This document shows, piece after piece, positions 20,335 through 27,885 of a stretch of 27,885 bases of DNA. The notes below the pieces were generated by a model, which ran no database searches, was not told where the DNA came from, and saw only the letters and a program-made list of their open reading frames with translations. Source of the stretch: Candolleomyces eurysporus (Eukaryota; Basidiomycota; Agaricomycetes; Agaricales; Psathyrellaceae); NCBI GenBank assembly GCA_027579435.1, contig JANBPK010001313.1, positions 1 through 27,885 of the forward strand. Direction: 5' to 3'. The translations under genes and the position numbers were made by a program. Numbering within the stretch: the first letter of the stretch is position 1; every line of letters begins with the position of its first letter.

Positions 20335-21607
20335 CTATTGGGACGTCTGGGTCTGACTAGGTTCGCTAATGCTGAAATTCAGTCCTCGTTCAATATCACC
20401 ACCACCGCTTCGGCCAGACTCGCGATTCAACGTCGATTGGAGGAACGATGATTCGGCAGTTTGGCGGGCAAATTGAATGGGGTTGGTTGGGACACCGTCC
20501 TTGGCTGAGGGGAATTTGGTGAAGGAGCGACCAGTTGTGACGCGGAATATGATCATGTGTGGCGATAGTACCTTTAGTAAATTCAGCAAGATTGGCATCA
20601 ATGGGAAGCACTCGATCAGCTCAACTCACGCAGAATGAGTAGAAAAGGCCGCTGAACAAAGTACTGCAGACTATGATTCCTTCGGAACTGTTGGATAGAG
20701 CACCACTCACTCGTCCCAGTGTAATTGCAGCGACAATGATGCCGAAGATGGTGGGAGGAGCAGCGGACTCGATTAGCATGGCAATCACCCCAGTGTAGAC
20801 TCCCACATCTGCTGACGGCAAGAGCTTCACCAGGGACTGCCGTGCACGAAAAAGGCGGAATATGATCAAAGCTGTGACAATGATGTTGGTTGACACAGTT
20901 AGCAGGGTGGAGGCAACTGCATATCCTGCATTGCCTGGACCGGCTGGGTCAATCAACATGAAGAAGAGAGCTATGTGTTGTGATTCCAGGCAATTTGATC
21001 AGTATAAATTTTACGTTGAAGCGGATCCAACACATACCTAGACCGGACAGAGACGTCAACATCGGCAGGATTATCACCCACCGGTATTCCACGCAAATTA
21101 TATAACAGCGATACACCTGTAGCAAACAATCCGTGAGCTTTGGAAGCGACTGAAAAATTCAGGGTACCACTCTCACCAGCAGTGCGTCCCCAATCATGAT
21201 AACCAGCCCAGTAGCCGCACTGCTAACGAAATACCCCCAGTCATCATAAGCGAGGATATTTAGTTCTCGCCAATGATCGGGTGAGGTTGATTTGAACAGT
21301 ATTTGGAAGTATTGCGCCATGTCAAGCGACGCAGGGAGGGCGAAAAAAGTCGTTATCATGAAACTGACTGCTATGTATCTCTTTCGCCCCTTCCTGAGAG
21401 ACTCTGGCATCTCCAGGAAAACCGAGAGACCGTATAGCGCCATGAACAGATGGATACCTGAAATCATTGGGAGCACAATGAGCATTCATTTGCATGGTTT
21501 ACGTGTATAGAAATTGGCATACCAATCACCACCATGGCCATGCTATAATTTGCATAGATGGCTCGAGCATTTACTGTGAGCAGGTGGTTCCGCCTATCGT
21601 CACTCAT
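20335..21607 (-). CDS. Seven-transmembrane fungal membrane protein, copy B (intact)
   Basis: Five exons (21523-21607, 21177-21457, 21038-21116, 20630-20970, 20335-20571), 1023 nt, about 340 residues, fully in frame. The start MSDDRRNHLLTVNARAIYAN is four residues longer than copy A because of a 12-bp insertion. The seven hydrophobic segments match copy A one by one, with AVASTLLTVSTNIIVTALII as the fifth and GVIAMLIESAAPPTIFGI as the sixth. The cytosolic or lumenal tail contains FTKFPSAKDGVPTNPIQFAR, almost identical to copy A, which argues that it is under selection. The family is an agaricomycete orphan membrane protein, possibly receptor-like; no function is known. A TATA box is present, and a hAT transposon sits about 258 bp upstream of the start, so expression may differ from copy A. 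Confidence 0.72.
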
Positions 21608-21696
21608 TGCTGTTGCCTTGACCTGAGACAAGTTAGCGTCACGTAGAGAGAAAAAGAGAACTCCCTAAGGGAAAAACTCACCAGATATTCGCTCTC

Positions 21697-21703
21697 ATTT
21701 ATA
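21697..21703 (-). promoter_or_regulatory. TATA box of membrane gene B
   Basis: TATAAAT on the minus strand, about 90 bp before the ATG at 21607 and about 155 bp from the transposon target duplication. Confidence 0.6.
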
Positions 21704-21857
21704 CCTTGCCAGCGTTGTAGGCCTGCACGAGCGCTCAGGCGACGTCGGAGTACTTACGAATTGGGAAATATATACCACTCGTGATGGCCTCCTCCCGATG
21801 ATAAGGTTTCTTGTGCCTAATTTTCCAGCTAGCTGCAAAAGGATAGACTAGATCACA

Positions 21858-21865
21858 TTTGATGT
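21858..21865. repeat. Target-site duplication, left
   Basis: TTTGATGT directly next to the left inverted repeat, identical to 27495-27502. Confidence 0.9.
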
Positions 21866-21877
21866 TAGTGTTGCCAC
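21866..21877. repeat. hAT terminal inverted repeat, left
   Basis: TAGTGTTGCCAC, the exact complement of the right end. Subterminal sequence to about 21990 holds GGGTTGGGTC and its inverted forms. Confidence 0.9.
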
Positions 21878-22049
21878 AGGTCCGGTTGCGTCAAGGTGAG
21901 TCAGGTTCAATCAGGTTCACTCTATTTTGGGTTGGGTCAACGGCCCAACCCTCTCAAACAATTGACTGAACCGAGCTCAACCCATGGCGACCGAGAAACT
22001 GAAACTGGCCCAATTCTATTGCCTATATCAAGAAATCGAATATATACAA

Positions 22050-25000
22050 TCAGTTGTCTGCCTCGACATCCTCCCTATCCTCGTCGGTATCCTCGTCAGA
22101 CTCGACACCATGTAGGAGATGACTAATATAGCTAGTAATATCATCGGGAAGTCGAGTCAAATTGGCTGCAGCGGCCTCCATTGCCGCGATTTCAGCCTCC
22201 CGGTCAGTTCCTGCAGTGAAGTCAAGGCACAAGCTCTTCTTGAGTGAGAATTTCAACATCTGAAGTGCTTCCATGAGGCCAGGAAGAATGCGCCCACGTC
22301 GAGATGTCATGGTCTCTTTGGCAGACGAGAACACTCGCTCGCACGGGACTGCGGACCCGGGAATCGGTAGAATGTCGATTGCTAATTGTGAGAGGGTTGG
22401 GTACTCTTCACGGTTTTCCTGGAAACAATGTCTGTAAATGATTTCACTAAAGATCAAAGATATATATACACCTGCCAGAACTTGATGGTGCATCCGCTTC
22501 CAACCCTTCCATCAACCAGGTACGCATCAACTTCAGCCTGAATTGAGCGGTTACGATTGTCGACGCGCGTTATAGGTGAGCCAAGCGCATCATCTGCCCA
22601 TGAATCAGCGATGGTAGTACGGCAGGGTGCGGGGGTGTTGGCGCCCATCTGCTGGCGATACGGCTTCAGCTTGAAAGTGTTTAGTGAAATCAATTGAATT
22701 GCACTGTCAAAAGGCTTCGGGGTTCACTTACAGAGTCAATTAGAAGCTGTTTTGCCCAAGCAACCTTATCTTGCTGATTTTTTTTGGTGCCAATTCAGCT
22801 TGATAGACGGTGTAATAACTAAAAATTATGATGGAGTGGAATTAGCAGGAAAGTCCTTAAAAATAGCAAGCGAAAGCGTACGAATTGCAAGTGTATAGGC
22901 TGGAACATTTTCAACGTCCTGTAGATAATCTTCTAACTTTGCTATTCCAGCATTGATGATGCTGGCATATCGTGGCATGAGCTCCGTCATCCGATTCCAG
23001 GCGCCAATCATGCGATGAAAATGTGGCAGGGCCTGGTAGAGGGTGGGGATTTTCTCATGTGATAATTTTTGCTGAAACGCGTGAGGCACCTGAATTTGAT
23101 CTTCAGAATGAGACCAGTAAGAATCAATCAGAACGTACTGTAAGAATCTTGATGTGCGAATCAAGTATCTCCCATTCTGAGTCGTGCAACCGGTACTTTT
23201 GAAATTCCGAACGATTTGCAGAAATCATCCTGTTAATTGACTAACTTACAAGAAAGATGTACAATGCAAAGAGTCAGAAGCAATTAAATCNAAAAAACAC
23301 CGCCGCTAACCTCCTTTAATTCAACAAATCGCTCGATCATCAACAAAGTTGAGGACCAGCGAGTATCGACATCACGAAGGAGCTCCAATGGCTCTTTATT
23401 TGGATGAAGTGACCGTTGGATACTTGCAAATCGGTCACGATGGAGCGAGGATGAGCGTATCTGAAAGCAAAAATAAACATGATGTAAAATGCCAAGGGCG
23501 TGAACCACTTACAAATCGCACCAGAGTCCGGACGTGAGCAATGGTGTCACGATCAGGTGCGGTGGAAACTACCTCCCGTTCAGGATCTGTCTCCTCGTCA
23601 TTTACTGCAGCAAGACCAATATTGGTCACTGCACTGAGAACTGCCTTGCAAGCGAGGTTTGTGACGTGCGGGAAACATCTGCCGCACCAAGTGAGCATCT
23701 GATGTGATCGCAAAGGAAAGGACATACCGAATTCGGTTGTCTCTTGCTGAGAAAAGAATTCTACGTTGATTCAAAGACGATGCCAAGTGGACCATCATCG
23801 TGTCATTATTCGATGCGTTGTCGATGGTCACCCACCCGATCTGGATCAAAGAATGAGATTGAGTTGAAATGGCGACTAATCAAGAGACCACTAACCTTTG
23901 CCGCAATGTTTAAGCGATCCAGAACATGGAGGAGTGCCGTGCCAAGGTGCTCCCCAGTGTGCCTTCCAGGCATGTTATGGAAAGCGATTAGATCAGCCCG
24001 CAGAGCAAGGTTTGTGACTGGACCTTCAGTGGTCTGTACAGTCTGTGCTTCAATCCAGTGCGCCGTGACCGCCATAAATGGACGCAGATTGGTATCAGAC
24101 CATAAGTCCGTCGTCAATGAAATTCTACCGACAGAACCCTGAGTCTATCGTCAGAGAGAGAAATTGTAGAATAGATTAAATGAGCTTCTACCTGGAGTTT
24201 TGCTTGGAGCTCCTTCATATAATCCTTCCAGCGGCTCTGAATATGGTTCCGGACAAACGTTCGGTGAGGAATGTCCTCATCACGCAAGTCCTCACGGAGC
24301 ATCAGCAGGAGACGGCGGAAAAATGCCGATTCAATAACGTTGATGGACTAACATAAATAAGGTTGAGTAATTAGAAATTTGGGAAGCACAGGAGAGCAAC
24401 ATACCTGATCATCAGCGACAATAAAATCAACAAGCGCGTCAATGAATCCATCATGCGTGTACTCAGGTATATTGAGCCCTGAGGTACTTGATGTTGGTTG
24501 ACTCCCCTGTGCCGCCCGATACGCACTGACGTGCTTCTGGGCTTCCTTGGCGGTGATTTTGATGCCCCGGCGGTCGCACTCAGCAACCCAGTCATCCCTG
24601 TGGTTTCCGTAGAGATGGCGTCGCAGAGTACCGGTGCCCGACTTCTTGTTATACCTCTGAACAGATTCTTCGGGATCGGCAGCAGCCCTTGAGCTAAAAC
24701 ACATAGAATTGAGATCAAAAAGCAAAGGATTAAACCAACAAATAGACTCACAGGCAGAAAATGCAGCTATAGCGCTGCGACGAAGCATCTTTCTGAAAGA
24801 AATGCCAGACATCTTTGGAGTTGTACCGCTTCGGTTTGGAACTGCAGCGTGACTGATAGTCAGAGGTTGCATCGGTTTCAGTTGATGCAGAGGAAGAAAC
24901 TGAGCCAGAGCGCATGCGGCGGCTGTGGCTGGGACTGTGGGGGCCAGCTCGTGGGCGCTGAGTTTCGGGATGAGCTATGGAGCTCAAGGCAGAAAGAATT

Positions 25001-25324
25001 CCAGCCTCAGAAGCCTCGGTGCTGGAGAGAAATGGGTTCTCGCCAGAGTCAACCAAAGGCTCCAAAGAAGTGGTATTCACGACCTCCGGCTGATTTGTGA
25101 CCACCGATCCTATGGTAGCATTAGCAGGAGACGACGGAGCTGAATTGAAATGATTAGTGACGCATATCTCGTTTTAGGTGAATGGTCAAACCAGCGACAT
25201 GAAAGGCGGTTTCCAATGCACCATTGGTGTGGATTCTGGGTTGGATAGAGCGGCCAGCGGTTGGTGCTGGCTGTTTCCCTCGTGAGCGAGTCCCATTCCT
25301 GGCTCCTCGACCTCGGGGTGGCAT
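22050..25324 (-). CDS. hAT transposase, 13 exons, one apparent frameshift
   Basis: Exons: 25192-25324, 24752-25139, 24405-24693, 24192-24347, 23896-24138, 23728-23840, 23513-23678, 23311-23460, 23139-23240, 22882-23089, 22732-22818, 22472-22669, 22050-22418. Total about 866 residues if one base in exon 11 is ignored. Domains in order: basic start MPPRGRGARN; BED zinc finger (CIFC ... HLYGNH); RNase H-like core with the first catalytic Asp in ISLTTDLWSD and the second in WVTIDNASNND; CFPHVTNLAC; DVDTRWSSTLLMIERF; SAVPCERVFSSAKETMTSRR, the hAT dimerisation motif; then an acidic tail. It cuts and pastes the element by its ends. In exon 11 an A8 run (22778-22785) has one base more than needed to pass from IKLNWHQK to AWAKQLL. 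An in-frame ATG at 25522 would add 66 residues; 25324 is preferred because basic MPPRGR starts are common. The N at 23291 is in an intron. Confidence 0.85.
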
Positions 25325-26235
25325 GATTGAGCTGGCTGAGAAGGGGCTATGAGATGAGAGTATTACTTGGAATGGTTGCTGGAGTTGAGGTTGCAAGAGG
25401 CCAGGTTTTATACCAGGGCTGCGTGACATGAAAGAGCTCATAGAGCATTCTCCAAAAGGTGCAGTGACGTTGGGTTGTGCAGCGAGAAGGATCGCTCTGG
25501 AGAGATCTGAAAATGGAGCCAAAATATAATTTATTGGAATGAACTTGCTACACTGCTCGATGTGCTGTTTTCATTTAGCCAAACTGTGATTAGGCTGCCT
25601 TGAGCAACGTCATAAAATTTGGAATATGCATTAGATTCAGAAATATAGATGTCTGTCAGACGGTCGGAATATTTTGAATGGTGTGACGAGGTGAATAATT
25701 GAGACGCACATGTATATCACCTAGCCTTCTACCATCCGTCAGCTTCATTCAAAACCAAAGACCTAATGAGACGTAGCAGCTTGCCAACTCTGCGCTTTTC
25801 TGAAACTCTGCAAGCGGCTGCCTGGTTGTGCATTGCACAGTGAGTGCTCGTGCCGCCACCGCTACAGCGTCGATGACTTTGGATGATTCATTGTATTGTC
25901 TTGAAATCAGAGAATGCAGGTGACATCTCCTCAACACAGTCTAGGCCAATTTGAAAGAAATTACATGGGAGCACGAGGAATCGAAGCTTGGAAGAATTGG
26001 ATCCAGAAGGTCAACGAAAGGAAGCGAACAGAAAGGGACGTCGTCAGCATCATAGAATGGTGGCTTACTGAGCTTCCGTATCGCAAGAACTTTGCACGTA
26101 AATTAAGCGGAAAGACAAGAAGTGTGGCACATAATACATTCGTCCAATGATACTCAAAAACAAAATTATAGCGCTGAACGGATTCAATTTGTATAGCATT
26201 GGGACAGTATACGACATCCAAAGCATCTACCACAA
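25325..26235. other. Region inside the hAT element between its two genes
   Basis: Probably transposase promoter and leader, possibly with the in-frame upstream extension to 25522. Open frames at 25914-26150 (plus) and 25749-25937 (minus) have no recognisable features, and I do not call them genes. Confidence 0.4.
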
Positions 26236-26857
26236 CTAGTCACAACTACAATGATCTACCTGCCCTTCACATGCAAGCAGTTCAACAAGCCTCAGGCGCT
26301 GCCGTCGAAGGAGCGCAAGGTTGGCTTCGGCAGCCTCTATTTCGATATCCAGGTGTTGAATTTTTAGGTATGTGTATTGGCGCTGTACAGCCATGGCCAG
26401 GTTATCGGAGCTTGACATCGTATTCAAGGCTGTGGGTAGGGCGGGAGGTGCGGTACCTGGAGACTTGACGCTTGGTCTTCCCTGAGCGAGGTGTGTTGAG
26501 ATCGAGTGCGACGGAGAGAGACGACCGGTGTGAGCACGAATTTGTTGGGTGTTAGTTGCCACAGGGGAAAGAGTATCGTTGGCAAAGGGATTGCGGTCAG
26601 GGCTTTGCCAGGTCACAAGCGGCGAAGCTGGTCTCAATGGGGATTTGCTGTGTAGTCGCCAGCTGAAGGATCCCAGAGTATACTGAATCCCTATCAGCTC
26701 TTACACAACAAGATCTACAAGATGCACTGACCTGCTCTGGATCGCTCTCGTATGAATCTTGACTCATAGAAGAGCACCTCAGCGGTGGCTGGTCAAGCTC
26801 AACTTCGGCGGGGTCGGATGTTGGGCAAAAGTGGGGTGAAAGACCAATGCCTTCCAT
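26236..26857 (-). CDS. Second gene of the hAT element, unknown protein with coiled coil
   Basis: Two exons (26732-26857 and 26236-26682) separated by a 49-nt GT-AG intron with a CTGAT branch site join in frame to about 190 residues. I do not recognise the family. The N-terminal part is acidic (SQDSYESDPEQ). The middle is rich in Ser, Pro and Thr and looks disordered. The last 50 residues contain YLKIQHLDIEIEAAEANLAL followed by LRRQRLRLVELL, a strongly helical heptad-like stretch that could form a coiled coil. It lies upstream of the transposase on the same strand, fully within the element. It may be an accessory protein that pairs with the transposase or a captured host fragment. Further 5' exons between 26900 and 27370 are possible but the frames could not be settled. 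Confidence 0.5.
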
Positions 26858-27482
26858 TGCAAAGGCAAACGGACAGCAGGTGGAAGTAAGAGGGGCAGCA
26901 GGTGAGACCGCAAGTTACCCTATGGAAAAAAGAATAAGTACATACGGGAAATGGAGTGTTTTCAACGACCATTCCTTGGTCCCGATGGTTCCGCTCGCCG
27001 AGTTGGGCAACGCCACAATGGAAGCCCAGTCTATGCAGAATACTGTCAGTGACTCAACATGTGTCTTCGCTAGCATTTCAACATACCTAGTCAGGGGCAT
27101 GCACCATAATCAACGTTGATTCGTGGCTTCCAAACACATCAGGCAATCGATGAAGGGCTCGGCAAAATTCATACGCCCGGTTGGGTGGATGAGTGCAAAG
27201 ATTGAGGGATTTTAACTTCCCAGTTCCCTCATTAGTAAAAAGAACAAGAACTGTGTCAAAGATAGACACAGAAAGACAGGAACGACGAGCAGCAGGTGGT
27301 GGTGAAGAGTAGACAGCAAAGCGTCCCGATTTGGACTTGGGTTGCTGGGTTGGCCCGAGTCGACCCATAACCCGGCGGGTTCAACCGGGTTGGTGACCCA
27401 TCCAGACCCGCAGCCCATTTCGGTAGGTTCGGTTGGGCTAATGTTGAGCTGGGTCGAGCTCAGATTCGGTTGGACCCAACCC
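26858..27482. other. Right subterminal region of the hAT element
   Basis: Contains possible short exons and introns on the minus strand (GTATGT donors near 26943 and 27088) that I could not join to a clear reading frame, then the motif-rich end from about 27340. No recognisable domain. Confidence 0.35.
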
Positions 27483-27494
27483 GTGGCAACACTA
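27483..27494. repeat. hAT terminal inverted repeat, right
   Basis: GTGGCAACACTA. The adjoining 27340-27482 is dense in GGGTTG, ACCCG and GGGTC motifs, denser than the left end. Confidence 0.9.
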
Positions 27495-27502
27495 TTTGAT
27501 GT
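27495..27502. repeat. Target-site duplication, right
   Basis: TTTGATGT directly after the right inverted repeat, identical to 21858-21865. Confidence 0.9.
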
Positions 27503-27885
27503 TTGTGGAGCAGCGGCGCATCCAACCAAACACTCGAATAGGGCGTAGTTCACAGTGGGGAATGGAGGCAAGTTGCATAGAAAACTACACGCAAAGTTGA
27601 AAATTTACCCATACTCTATCCTTCGCCACACCAACCTGACCATGGCCATCAGTACCTGTTGACACATGAGCAGAGGTTTGTTTCACTCCTGTGGAATGTG
27701 GAATAGGGGAATTCAAAATTGCCGTCGCGCGCGCGACGAAACAAAAAACCCGCTACAGTTTCTTTGTCAGACAGTCGCGCGACCACATTAGGTAATGTAA
27801 GGATCAGCGGGGTTCTAAAGCGGCGCCTGCTAGCTTTAGCAAGTTTGGCCTGTTCTAGGACAATTTGGGCTCTGAGAACATCAGA
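27503..27885. other. Right flank of the transposon, no gene seen
   Basis: This is the genomic DNA that joined 21857 before insertion. It has a CGCGCGCGCG run near 27725 and a short palindrome ACATTAGGTAATGT near 27785. No coding evidence. Confidence 0.45.

Larger units (their letters stand above)
20097..21826. repeat. Direct duplication, copy B (membrane gene with flanks)
   Basis: Same-orientation copy of 17190-19068. The left limit is within about 10 bp of the proposed DCTN6 start. The right limit lies about 30 bp before the hAT target site. Confidence 0.8.
21866..27494 (-). mobile_element. hAT-superfamily DNA transposon, complete ends
   Basis: A 5629-bp element bounded by perfect 12-bp inverted repeats (TAGTGTTGCCAC at 21866-21877 and its complement at 27483-27494). 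It is flanked by an 8-bp direct duplication TTTGATGT (21858-21865 and 27495-27502), the target-site length expected of hAT elements. It carries a 13-exon hAT transposase and a second two-exon gene, both transcribed on the minus strand. The subterminal regions hold many GGGTTGG and GGGTC words in both orientations, the usual arrangement of transposase binding sites in hAT elements. Perfect ends and perfect target duplication point to recent insertion. Whether it is still active depends on one frameshift in exon 11 of the transposase. Confidence 0.92.

Noticed and set aside
25914..26150. Plus-strand 78-codon frame inside the hAT element
   Set aside because: No recognisable motif, opposite strand to both element genes, no splice or promoter support.
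27212..27571. Minus-strand frame of 119 codons
   Set aside because: It runs across the transposon terminus and target duplication into flanking DNA; a chance frame.

Overview
The window is nuclear DNA from a basidiomycete fungus, most likely an Agaricomycete. Genes are split by many short GT-AG introns (about 48-85 nt), and the families (DUF7918, F-box/LRR, cytoplasmic jacalin-like lectins, an orphan 7-TM protein, a fungal hAT transposon) fit that group. Exon models below were built by eye from splice motifs, frame continuity and comparison of paralogues inside the window. No RNA gene, CRISPR array or bacterial-type operon was seen.

Layout. (1) 944-2002, plus: a five-exon DUF7918 gene. (2) 2.7-15.9 kb: an F-box/lectin cluster. 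An F-box/LRR gene (plus) facing a jacalin-like lectin gene (minus) occurs twice (2870-5603 and 7590-10325). Three more lectin genes follow on the minus strand (11819-12725, 13169-14076, 14917-15833). All five lectins share six exons with identical phases and a TATA box 80-110 bp before the start. Decay is visible: F-box copy 2 has two nonsense codons, lectin 3 has lost its ATG, lectin 4 is frameshifted in a homopolymer, and lectins 3 and 5 stop four codons early. (3) 16136-16960: an 825-bp near-perfect palindrome whose arms each hold two diverged copies of a ~172-bp module. (4) 17.2-21.8 kb: a direct duplication of a 7-TM membrane protein gene, with a dynactin p27 (DCTN6) gene or pseudogene between the copies. 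(5) 21866-27494: a complete-looking 5.6-kb hAT transposon with 12-bp terminal inverted repeats, an 8-bp target duplication, a 13-exon transposase and a second, unrecognised two-exon gene.

The region behaves as a fast-evolving accessory locus: tandem and segmental duplication, gene loss within the copies, an inverted-repeat element and a transposon inserted just upstream of a duplicated membrane gene. No metabolic pathway links the genes. The repeated F-box/lectin pairing is the most system-like feature, but a functional link is only inference.

Sequence quality matters. Four N characters occur. In the two that fall in coding exons (3224 and 17724), the N is a surplus base and dropping it restores the frame. 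Three other frame breaks (lectin 4, transposase exon 11, the first DCTN6 break) lie in homopolymers and may be base-calling errors. The F-box nonsense codons and the lectin 3 start loss are substitutions and are harder to dismiss.
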